In this document: piece after piece, positions 8,750 through 15,178 of the stretch
How positions within the stretch are numbered: position 1 is the first letter of the stretch
Layout of the letters: every line of letters begins with the position of its first letter
Assembly (NCBI GenBank): GCA_016219545.1
Contig: JACRMH010000023.1
Coordinates: 26,751-90,750, forward strand
Direction of reading: 5' to 3'
Length of the DNA: 64,000 bases
Origin: Chloroflexota bacterium
GTDB lineage: Bacteria > Chloroflexota > Anaerolineae > Anaerolineales > Villigracilaceae
The notes under the pieces: model-generated
Told to the model about the DNA's origin: nothing
Databases searched by the model: none
Seen by the model: only the letters and a program-made list of their open reading frames with translations
Made by a program: the position numbers and the translations under genes

Positions 8750-10057
8750 TTATAGCAACACAACGTCCACAATTTCACCTGCGCTCAATCCGTTTGCGTC
8801 GGGGTGGATGCGCAAGAGTCCGTTGGCGGAAGCAAGCGTAAATATCAAATTGCTTTTTCCAAAGATCGGTTCAGCCATGTAACTGGTCACTGACGACTGA
8901 CCAACGTTTACTAACTTCACCGGCCACCAATCTTCACGCCCCGCTTGCGATGGAAGGTTCACGGTTAATTTTGCCTGCACGGTAGCTTTGGGTTTTGGCA
9001 GCGCGCCTAATAATTTTTCGATGACGGGCACGACGAATAAATATCCATTCACCAATGCGCTGACGGGATTGCCCGGAAGCCCGATCACTGCTTTGTGATT
9101 ACACACACCCAAAATAGTCGGCTTGCCCGGGCGCGTGTTGATGCCATGCACGAGCACACCGGGTTCGCCCAGTGTGCGGATGACTTCGGCGGTCATGTCT
9201 CTGGTGGATGCGGATGAGCCTGCGGTGATGATGACCATGTCACATGCGGAGAGCGCCTTCGCCGCCGCTTCTCTCAGGACCTGAAAGCTGTCACTAAAAA
9301 TCCCATAGCGGACTGCTTCCCCGCCAGCTTTTTCGACCAGCGCCCCGAGTGTATATGAATTAATATCTCGCACTTGTCCGGGACGCGGCGTTTGGCTTGG
9401 GTCAATCACTTCATCGCCGGTGGAGATCAAGCCAACACGCGGTTTTCTGGCAACTTGAATAGATGTGAATCCCAACGCCATCAACCCGCCAATTTCTGCG
9501 GGGCGGATGAGAGTCCCTTTTGGAATGACCAATTGATCTTGAGCTACATCCTCGCCAACGCGGATGACATTCTCGCCTTCGGCTACAGATTTGAAGATTT
9601 CGATTTCGGTTTGTGTAGGGACGAGGTCACCTCGCCCCTTTTCGTTCATCAAACCTGGGCGGGGAGACCCCACCCCTACGATATGTTGTGTATATTCGAT
9701 CATCACGACCGCATTTGCACCATCCGGCAGCATCCCGCCGGTGTGGATCAATGCGCATTGACCTGCGCCGATTACAAAGGATGGAGTATCTCCCATTGGC
9801 ACTTCACCGATCAATGTCAGATATGCGGGCAAAGAGTCTGTCGCTCCAAAAGTATCTTTTGCGTGGAGGGCGTAACCGTCCACGGTGGTGCGGGGGAAGT
9901 CTGGTAGTGGGTGGGGGGCAAATATGTCCGCCGCGGTAAAGCGCCCGAGAGCGTGGACCATGTCTATTGATTCAGAGGCAATGACCGGCTGGGAGAGATG
10001 CGAGAGCAGGAGAGTCCGCGCTTCGTCGGGGGGGAGGAGGGTCAGGAATTCAGGCAT
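8750..10057 (-). CDS. moeA: Molybdopterin molybdenumtransferase MoeA
   Basis: 435 residues. MoeA inserts molybdate into adenylated molybdopterin to complete molybdenum cofactor. Visible are the N-terminal segment (DEARTLLLSHL), DFPRTTVDGYAL, VGEDVAQDQLVIPKGTLIRP, the MoaB-like domain with STGDEVIDP and ITAGSSASTRDMT, and GLPGNPVSALV. In the mid-domain the segment 127-148 (VGVGSPRP...LVPT) is encoded by a 65-nt palindromic repeat that separates EYTQHI from QTEIEIFKSVAEGENVI. MoeA proteins normally run straight across this point, so this is an in-frame insertion in a surface loop. The usual STSG before the D/E loop reads GSSAS here. No other moa/mog gene is nearby. Confidence 0.9.
   Translation of the reverse strand: MPEFLTLLPPDEARTLLLSHLSQPVIASESIDMVHALGRFTAADIFAPHPLPDFPRTTVDGYALHAKDTFGATDSLPAYLTLIGEVPMGDTPSFVIGAGQCALIHTGGMLPDGANAVVMIEYTQHIVGVGSPRPGLMNEKGRGDLVPTQTEIEIFKSVAEGENVIRVGEDVAQDQLVIPKGTLIRPAEIGGLMALGFTSIQVARKPRVGLISTGDEVIDPSQTPRPGQVRDINSYTLGALVEKAGGEAVRYGIFSDSFQVLREAAAKALSACDMVIITAGSSASTRDMTAEVIRTLGEPGVLVHGINTRPGKPTILGVCNHKAVIGLPGNPVSALVNGYLFVVPVIEKLLGALPKPKATVQAKLTVNLPSQAGREDWWPVKLVNVGQSSVTSYMAEPIFGKSNLIFTLASANGLLRIHPDANGLSAGEIVDVVLL
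9615..9679. repeat. 65-nt double-hairpin palindrome inserted in moeA
   Basis: The element begins GTAGGGACGAGGTCACCTCG and ends GGGAGACCCCACCCCTAC. It consists of two hairpins (GGG-CGAGGT/ACCTCG-CCC and GGCGGGG/CCCCACC) separated by about 20 nt. The outer ends GTAGGG/CCCTAC pair. It is read in the moeA frame as 22 residues. The same type of palindrome stands between genes at 31531-31563. Confidence 0.75.
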
Positions 10058-10064
10058 GAGAGTC

Positions 10065-10099
10065 GGTCAAAGGTTGAAGGTCAAAGGTTGAAAGTTAGC
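10065..10099. repeat. Heptad array GGTCAAA/GGTTGAA
   Basis: Five 7-mers: GGTCAAA, GGTTGAA, GGTCAAA, GGTTGAA, AGTTAGC. It lies between the moeA start and the 3' end of the UbiA-like gene, and the UbiA-like stop codon falls in the last unit. Confidence 0.75.
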
Positions 10100-10952
10100 G
10101 AAGCCAGAAGGTTAGGGTCAAAAAATAAGTTGTTAAGCCAAACACGGCGAGGGCGGTGACATTAAGAAGTACCCAGTTCGGTTTGCCGCCGAGTGAGATG
10201 TGACGCAGAAGCAGGATTTGTAAGATGGCAAAGGGAAGGGTTAGAAATGCGGGCCAGAGAATGGAATAACCGAGGATCGGCGCAAGGGCGAAGATCACGT
10301 ATGCCAGCGCAATGAGGCTGTGATGTAGCGGGACGGCGCGTTCCCAAGTGAGAAGGCGTAGAAGGGTGGCGCGTTGATATTTCTCGTCTGATGGAAAGGA
10401 AATAAAGTTAAGGATAAGGAAATATGCGAGGGCAAGCGCGGTGAGCGGAATGATGATAAAGACGAGCAAGCGATGATTTTCTTTGGCTTGTAGAAGAAAA
10501 CCAATGGATGGGATGACATAAGCGATATGCGTGGCAAGGGTTAGTTCGCCGAAGCCGCGCTCAAGCAGTCGGACGGGGGGGATGGCATAAAGAATGATAA
10601 GGATGAAGGATGAAAGCAGAAGGATGAAAGCAGAAAGAGCGAGTGACTGATTAATGTAGAGAAGATAGATAATAAAGGCGGCGACTGTCAGCGTAGCAAT
10701 TGAGATGTAGAGTGCATTGTTGCGGATCGTCTCTTTTTGTTTGGGAGTCTCGTTTTCAAGGAGTGGTTCATTGTGCGGCCGAAAAACTTCAGCAAGCAGG
10801 AACATGCTTAATTGTGCGAGAATAACGCCTGTCAGCCCTAGCCAAAATGCGGCAACGTTAAGTGGCTTGCCAAGATAGGCAGGGATGCTGGCGCCGAGAG
10901 TATAGGTCAGCGCGGCGAGGAGGAGGTGGAGGGGATGGGTGAGTTTTATCAA
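10095..10952 (-). CDS. UbiA-like polytopic membrane protein lacking the prenyl-diphosphate Asp motif
   Basis: 285 residues, about 8 hydrophobic segments. TTG at 10952 is the only plausible start after an in-frame stop; no clear ribosome site. The middle (ILYAIPPVRLLERGFGELTLATHIAYVIP) resembles the YxxPPLRLxxRGxGEL stretch of UbiA/MenA prenyltransferases. The following loop (FPSDEKYQRATLLRLLTWERAV) sits where the second Asp-rich motif lies. The first NDxxDxxxD motif is absent: the equivalent position reads AEVFRPHNEPL. So the fold is probably UbiA-like, but prenyl transfer by the usual chemistry is doubtful. A heptad DNA array lies inside the gene and encodes part of a membrane helix. Confidence 0.6.
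   Translation of the reverse strand: MIKLTHPLHLLLAALTYTLGASIPAYLGKPLNVAAFWLGLTGVILAQLSMFLLAEVFRPHNEPLLENETPKQKETIRNNALYISIATLTVAAFIIYLLYINQSLALSAFILLLSSFILIILYAIPPVRLLERGFGELTLATHIAYVIPSIGFLLQAKENHRLLVFIIIPLTALALAYFLILNFISFPSDEKYQRATLLRLLTWERAVPLHHSLIALAYVIFALAPILGYSILWPAFLTLPFAILQILLLRHISLGGKPNWVLLNVTALAVFGLTTYFLTLTFWLR
10591..10646. repeat. Heptad array inside the UbiA-like gene
   Basis: Consecutive units AGAATGA, TAAGGAT, GAAGGAT, GAAAGCA, GAAGGAT, GAAAGCA, GAAAGAG. On the coding strand they specify a Ser/Phe/Ile/Leu-rich membrane segment (SAFILLLSSFILIIL). A change of one unit would shift the frame. Confidence 0.72.
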
Positions 10953-10958
10953 GGCGGT

Positions 10959-11027
10959 TATCAGTCGTCAGCTATCAGTAATCAGTCGTCAGTGGATGAA
11001 CAGTAAAAAGGGAAAAGTAAAAAGTTT
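10959..11027. repeat. Heptad arrays between the UbiA-like and aminotransferase genes
   Basis: Two heptad types are joined: TATCAGT/CGTCAGC/TATCAGT/AATCAGT/CGTCAGT, then CAGTAAA/AAGGGAA/AAGTAAA/AAGTTTG. The second type recurs inside the neighbouring aminotransferase gene. Confidence 0.72.
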
Positions 11028-11092
11028 GTGGTCAACTCCGCTGGTTGAGTAGCCCTGAGCGTTCTTTGCGAAGGGTGTATCGAAACCACCGG
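11028..11092. repeat. Dispersed repeat, GTGGTC...GAGTAG/GTATCGA...ACCAC family, copy 1
   Basis: Contains CTGGTTGAGTAGCCCTGAGC followed by GAAGGGTGTATCGAAACCAC, so the ends pair roughly (GGTTGAGTA / TATCGAAACC). Related copies lie at 12765-12812 and 52067-52135. All three are intergenic, next to gene starts or ends. Confidence 0.6.
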
Positions 11093-11095
11093 AGG

Positions 11096-12208
11096 TTAGA
11101 TACATTTCGAGAGATACTCTTCCAGTCGTTCAACGGCTTGCGGAAGATTCTTTCTTCCAAGCCCTAATCTAAAATGATTATTGGATTCGTCGTACATCGT
11201 GCCGGGGAGAAGCAGAACGCCAGCCTGTTTGACAAGTTTATCGCAGAAGTCTTCAACATCGCCTTTGAGGAGACGCGGAAATCCCATTGAGCCAGCTTGC
11301 GGACGAGTCCAAGTGAAAAGGGAGGAGTAAGAAGTAAAAAGAGAATCAATGATGGTGAGATTATGTTTGATGATCTTAAGGTTTCGCTCAGCCAGTTGTG
11401 TGCGATGACGCATGGCAACTTCGGCAAGAAATTCACTCGGTGCAGAGTTGCAGATGGTGGTGTAATCTTTGAGCGCAGCCATGCTTTCGTAGACTTTTTT
11501 ATTCTTAGTGGCAACCCAGCCGATCCGCAGACCGGCAAGCCCATAAGTTTTGGAGGTGACACCGAGCGAAACAGCATGGTCGCCCAAATCACAAGCGGCG
11601 GGGAGTTTATCTGCGGGGTTGTATTCTGATTCGCGGTAAACCTCATCAGAGAAGAGCAGCAGACCATTTTCCTGCGCGAATTTGTTCAGTGCATCAAAGT
11701 CCGCGCGGGACATGAGGTAGCCAGTGGGGTTGTGCGGCGTATTGACGACAATGACCTTCGTGTTTGGTCTGACTAATTTTTTCAACTCCTCAAGGTCAAG
11801 CGCCCAATTGTTTTCCTCGCGTGCCTGCCAGGGAGTCACGTCACAGCCGATACCGCGTGCCACTTCGGCGAGAGATTGATAGCCGGGTGTGTGCACAATG
11901 ACATGATCGTCCGCTGTCAACATTGCGTGCATGAAAAGATAGATGGCTGCTCCTGCACCGGTATGGACAAGGATATGTTCAGGCTGGACGCTGGTGTAAA
12001 GATTGCAAATCTCTTTACGCAAGGCAGGATTACCCTGCGATTCAGTATAGCCAAGCCACACATTTTGAAATTTATCCGCCGCGCCTTCTTCAAAGGCAAG
12101 TAAGTCCGCGATGGGCATGGCTTCACAGTCTGAGGAGCAGAGCAGGAATTCGGTGTTGAATTCGTATTTGGCGAAGTAGCGTTCAAGTTTGAAGGGAGGC
12201 AGATGCAT
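11096..12208 (-). CDS. PLP-dependent aminotransferase, class I/II
   Basis: 370 residues from ATG 12208, preferred over an upstream frame start because AAAGG stands before it. Fold-type I features: YTESQGNPALRKEI substrate loop, VNTPHNPTGYLMS, FSDEVYRESEY (Asp and Tyr contacting PLP), and SKTYGLAGLRIGW, where the Lys forms the Schiff base. The substrate amino acid cannot be named. A heptad DNA array at 11311-11345 encodes SLFTSYSSLFT in the small C-terminal domain. No obvious pathway partner is adjacent. Confidence 0.85.
   Translation of the reverse strand: MHLPPFKLERYFAKYEFNTEFLLCSSDCEAMPIADLLAFEEGAADKFQNVWLGYTESQGNPALRKEICNLYTSVQPEHILVHTGAGAAIYLFMHAMLTADDHVIVHTPGYQSLAEVARGIGCDVTPWQAREENNWALDLEELKKLVRPNTKVIVVNTPHNPTGYLMSRADFDALNKFAQENGLLLFSDEVYRESEYNPADKLPAACDLGDHAVSLGVTSKTYGLAGLRIGWVATKNKKVYESMAALKDYTTICNSAPSEFLAEVAMRHRTQLAERNLKIIKHNLTIIDSLFTSYSSLFTWTRPQAGSMGFPRLLKGDVEDFCDKLVKQAGVLLLPGTMYDESNNHFRLGLGRKNLPQAVERLEEYLSKCI
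11311..11345. repeat. Five-unit heptad array inside the aminotransferase gene
   Basis: Units AAGTGAA, AAGGGAG, GAGTAAG, AAGTAAA, AAGAGAA (35 nt). The same unit type (AAGTAAA, AAGGGAA) occurs in the intergenic array at about 11000-11027, so the coding and intergenic copies are related. Confidence 0.72.
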
Positions 12209-12275
12209 ATAAAACCTTTTTTTACCACGAAGGTCACAAAGATACACAAAGGAAAACCTTCGTGTACCTTTGTGG

Positions 12276-12746
12276 TTAAGAAATAACTTTTTTCAGATCG
12301 CGATAATGGAGTTGATTGTGCAGGTACAACATCTTAATCATTTCGCGGATCGTAGTTAATTCAAGAAATGGATGGCGGCCTTTAATTTCAAGTTCAGATT
12401 CCTGCAAGCCGGAAACCCATGCAATTGAATTGGCGCGTATGGATTTATATTGCTCCAGCAATTCGGCGGGTGAGAATTCCTTTGTCTTTTGCTGCTGGGA
12501 CTCGTTGTAGCGGTCAACGGAAAAATCGTCCGGCGAACCGGCTCCGCCCTGACGGATGGACTCGAATAATTTGATAAGTCCACGCTCGGAGGTGACGAAG
12601 TGTGAAAGCACGCTGCGGACTGTCCATGTTGTGCCTTCGGTGTAGACTTCGGCTTGCCACTGATCCTCTTTCAGGTTGGAAAAGTTGGCGATGAATTTAT
12701 CTCCTTCGGATTTTAGTTTTTCTGCAAGTTCAGCGATCTCGGACAT
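12276..12746 (-). CDS. DinB/MDMPI-like four-helix protein
   Basis: 156 residues from ATG 12746, with AAAGGAG 6 nt upstream; a longer frame through the upstream repeat is spurious. Helical, with WQAEVYTEGTTWTVRSVLSHFV (the conserved W-x-V/I-xD/S-xLxH region of DinB-like proteins) and a C-terminal HNQLHYRDLKKVI that supplies the other His residues. DinB-like proteins are metal-binding and often act in thiol-dependent reactions; the substrate is unknown. Confidence 0.7.
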   Translation of the reverse strand: MSEIAELAEKLKSEGDKFIANFSNLKEDQWQAEVYTEGTTWTVRSVLSHFVTSERGLIKLFESIRQGGAGSPDDFSVDRYNESQQQKTKEFSPAELLEQYKSIRANSIAWVSGLQESELEIKGRHPFLELTTIREMIKMLYLHNQLHYRDLKKVIS

Positions 12747-12764
12747 AAGCTCTCCTTTAAAGTT

Positions 12765-12812
12765 GTGGTCTCGATACGCCTTTCGAAGGCCACTCGAGGC
12801 TACTCGACCACC
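12765..12812. repeat. Dispersed repeat, GTGGTC...GACCAC family, copy 2
   Basis: Starts GTGGTCTCGATACGCC and ends GGCTACTCGACCAC, with the inner palindromic motif TTTCGAAGG. It sits between the SDR 3' end and the DinB-like ribosome site. It is inverted relative to the copy at 52067-52135. Confidence 0.65.
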
Positions 12813-12819
12813 AAGGTAT

Positions 12820-13560
12820 TTATATAAGTGAATATCCGCCGTCAACGATGATGGTCTGCCCGGTAATATACTCGTTCCTGATCAGAAATTCGAGAGTGGA
12901 TGTGATTTCATCGAGCGTGGCGGCACGTTTGAGCGGAAGGCGGTTGACAAGTTTATCCCACTCTTCGGGTGTGACCACATCCGAAGGCAGGATCAAGCCG
13001 GGGGCGATGGCGTTGACGCGAATGTTTGGGGCAAGGGATCGCGCCAGCAACTTGGTCAATGACTCTAACGCGGCTTTGCTAACCGTGTAGGAAGGATAGC
13101 GGCTCCATGATTTTTGCGCGGCGATATCTGAAACGTTGACAATGAGTCCGCCCGCTGTCATTCGTTTGGCGGATTCTTGTGCGAGAAGAAATGGCGCACG
13201 CAGGTTAAGGTCGAGAGCGGAGTCCCAATCTTTTAGTTCAAGGTCTTGTGGGTTTCCAACGGGCATGATGGCGGCGGAGTTGATAAGCAAGTTGAAAGTT
13301 GAAAATTGAAAGTTGAAAGAATCGAGAACAAAAAATAGGGATTTGATTTGTTCCGGCTGGGTTAAGTCGGCTTGGATAAGGTGCGCTTTGACGCCAAGCG
13401 ATTCAACTTCGCTTTTGGTTTGGGCGGCTTGTTCTTCGGCGGTGTGATAATGAAGAAGAAGGTCATAACCCATGCGGGCAAGTGACAGTGCAAACGCTCT
13501 GCCAAGTCTGTGCGCAGACCCGGTAACAAGTGCGAGGGAAGGTATTCCAGATTCGTTCAT
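12820..13560 (-). CDS. Short-chain dehydrogenase/reductase
   Basis: 246 residues. Rossmann motif TGSAHRLGRAFA (TGxxxxxG variant with Arg, NADPH-type), NSAA in place of NNAG, Ser of IVNVSDIAA, YTVSK (Tyr-x3-Lys catalytic pair), INAIAPG, and the C-terminal GQTIIVDGGYSL. The TGSAHRLGR start resembles pteridine reductase-type SDRs; the true substrate is unknown. A heptad array at 13289-13323 encodes SFNFQFSTFNL directly before the LINSAA strand, a position where SDRs normally have a short loop. No clear ribosome site precedes the ATG. Confidence 0.85.
   Translation of the reverse strand: MNESGIPSLALVTGSAHRLGRAFALSLARMGYDLLLHYHTAEEQAAQTKSEVESLGVKAHLIQADLTQPEQIKSLFFVLDSFNFQFSTFNLLINSAAIMPVGNPQDLELKDWDSALDLNLRAPFLLAQESAKRMTAGGLIVNVSDIAAQKSWSRYPSYTVSKAALESLTKLLARSLAPNIRVNAIAPGLILPSDVVTPEEWDKLVNRLPLKRAATLDEITSTLEFLIRNEYITGQTIIVDGGYSLI
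13289..13323. repeat. Five-unit heptad array inside the SDR gene
   Basis: Units AAGTTGA, AAGTTGA, AAATTGA, AAGTTGA, AAGAATC (35 nt), read in frame as a Phe/Asn/Ser-rich stretch. It resembles the AGGTTGA-type array at 10065-10099. Confidence 0.75.
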
Positions 13561-13633
13561 AAAGAATTCTGATGATTATACCTGTCGCGCCATGCGCGGA
13601 AGACCTCTATTTTCTTTCAATGTGCGCGATGAA

Positions 13634-14791
13634 TTATTTCAACTTTCCCCATAAACCATAGCCTTCATTTCTTCTCTTCTCGCGCCGTTCATGCTGTTCG
13701 TGGATTTGCTCCACGTGATCCATTTTTTCTTCAATTGCGGCTTCAAGCCATAGGCGTCCCTTTTCTGCCGTGGCATGACTTCCCGCGCCATACGCACCGG
13801 TTTTCGAGTCGTCATCCCATGGTGGATTCGCCACGAGAGAGCCGCCTTCGATCCAGTCCATGTAGTAGTCAGGCGTGGCGACAAAATCAGTTTCGTCTAC
13901 AACTCTTTCCATGTGACATAGGTCCGGGCGCAGGTGAAGCAAATAGGACGTTTCGAGTTCGCAGGCATGACCCATGCCGCCTATCGGTGATGTTCGATAT
14001 TTTTCCAAGGCTGCCGCGCCAATGGAGCCGGATGTATGCAGGAAAGCCGTGGCACAAAAAATTCTGCGATGACGTTCGCCTGCGTATTTTACGATGTTCA
14101 CTAAAAATGATGTGTTGCCGCCATGTCCGCTCATGAAGTAGAAGCGGTCAAACCCGCGTGCGGCGAGAATGTCTATGACCGCCAGCCAGAAATCCTCGAA
14201 GGCGCGCCCGCCGGCATTGAGAGTCGCGGCAAAGGATGAGCGATGTGTGCTGACACCGTACGGCATGACCGGAAAAGACCAACAGCGTGTAGGCGTTTTG
14301 GCAGATGTGCCTTGAGCGATTGAGTCAATAATGAGGGTGTCTACTGAGAGGGGGAGGTGGAATCCATGTTGCTCTGTGTGACCAATGGGAATTAGAATCA
14401 CTTTGCCGCGCTCGGAATCAGGTGGCAGAAAAGTTGTCGTTGCGGGAATGTGAGGTTGAAAGATGAAAGAAGAAAGATGAAAAGCGGATTGAGGGTCGAG
14501 TCCCTGAGGCGCGAGGCAATATACCCGTGTGAAACCGTCGTCGCGCAGACTGTCTAGCAGGTTTGCCACAACCTGAAAGAAAATCGGCTCCGGCAAGGCG
14601 AGTCCACTGCCACGCCAACCGAACGGGACGGCTGGCAGGAGTCCGATGCGGGGCGGATTGCTCAATTGGTCAGCAAGCAGTTCCAGGTCATAGCCTGAAC
14701 CGAGCGGGAGGACAAGCGGCGTGTCGCGCGGAAGTTCGGCAACCTCCGGCCAAGTCAATTCATCATAATTAAATATACTTCGTGTAGGCAT
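13634..14791 (-). CDS. Creatininase-family amidohydrolase with a degenerate N-terminal duplicate
   Basis: 385 residues from ATG 14791 (the upstream GTG extension KKKK is unlikely). The C-terminal half (about 128-350) is a full creatininase-type hydrolase. It has IPIGHTEQHGFHLPLSVDT (Glu, His and Asp metal ligands), SGHGGNTS (His) and GHACELETS (Glu). The N-terminal half (about 25-110) follows the same order of secondary structure (LVLPLGS..., FPAVPFGW, LLDSLRDDGFTRVYCLAPQG) but lacks every metal ligand. It thus looks like a pseudo-domain joined to an active one. The linker contains a heptad array (residues about 101-113). The family includes creatininase and mycofactocin or riboflavin-related amidases; the substrate here is unknown. 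Confidence 0.75.
   Translation of the reverse strand: MPTRSIFNYDELTWPEVAELPRDTPLVLPLGSGYDLELLADQLSNPPRIGLLPAVPFGWRGSGLALPEPIFFQVVANLLDSLRDDGFTRVYCLAPQGLDPQSAFHLSSFIFQPHIPATTTFLPPDSERGKVILIPIGHTEQHGFHLPLSVDTLIIDSIAQGTSAKTPTRCWSFPVMPYGVSTHRSSFAATLNAGGRAFEDFWLAVIDILAARGFDRFYFMSGHGGNTSFLVNIVKYAGERHRRIFCATAFLHTSGSIGAAALEKYRTSPIGGMGHACELETSYLLHLRPDLCHMERVVDETDFVATPDYYMDWIEGGSLVANPPWDDDSKTGAYGAGSHATAEKGRLWLEAAIEEKMDHVEQIHEQHERREKRRNEGYGLWGKLK
14454..14488. repeat. Five-unit heptad array inside the creatininase-like gene
   Basis: Units GGTTGAA, AGATGAA, AGAAGAA, AGATGAA, AAGCGGA (35 nt). It encodes SAFHLSSFIFQP in the linker between the two half-domains. Confidence 0.7.
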
Positions 14792-14835
14792 AATAGGACT
14801 AACCTTTTTTTTCTTATAAAACACCGAAAAGAAAC

Positions 14836-15057
14836 CTAAGCTTCAATATCATTCAACAACGCGCGCAAGGCGGACAACTCTTCTTTCGAGAGGGTAACGC
14901 CTTTGCCCATCTTTTCATGGTCAGCCGACCAATCGCGCAGATCGTATTTGGGTTCGCGGTCGTTCCAACTGATGAGGTTGAGTTCCTTCGCCCAGCCGGA
15001 TGAAGAGGTGGACAGTGTGCCGATCTTTTTTGTGATTTCAAATTTTATTTCAGACAT
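14836..15057 (-). CDS. ydbC: YdbC/PC4-like single-stranded nucleic-acid binding protein
   Basis: 73 residues, complete. KFEITKKIGTLSTSSSGWAK, ELNLISWNDREPKYDLRDWS, HEKMGKGVTLSKEELSALRALL match the YdbC group, a bacterial relative of the PC4 transcription coactivator. It should be a small dimeric beta-sheet protein that binds single-stranded DNA. AAGGAG precedes the ATG by 7 nt. It lies downstream of the R-M operon, separated from it by a palindromic element, so co-transcription with hsdMS is possible but unproven. Confidence 0.88.
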   Translation of the reverse strand: MSEIKFEITKKIGTLSTSSSGWAKELNLISWNDREPKYDLRDWSADHEKMGKGVTLSKEELSALRALLNDIEA

Positions 15058-15079
15058 TTTGATTCTCCTTCCAAGTTTT

Positions 15080-15174
15080 AGACCCTAAGGGTTTTCTTGG
15101 CTATCAATCGCCTTGATATGCCAAACCGTCCTGCCAGACGTGACGAAGATTAACGAAAGAAACCCTTAGGGTCT
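15080..15174. repeat. 95-nt long-form RAYT-associated palindrome (intergenic)
   Basis: Perfect 15-bp ends AGACCCTAAGGGTTT / AAACCCTTAGGGTCT enclose 65 nt. It has exactly the same length as the copy inside the RAYT gene (18085-18179). The two share the left 20 nt, the right arm, and a partly conserved right half of the loop (TGCC..AC.T.ACGA). It lies between ydbC and the hsdMS stop codon. Confidence 0.85.
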
Positions 15175-15178
15175 GTTT

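Noticed and set aside
10065..11027. Tandem heptads considered as a CRISPR array
   Set aside because: Units are 7 nt, without spacers of constant length, and no cas gene is present.
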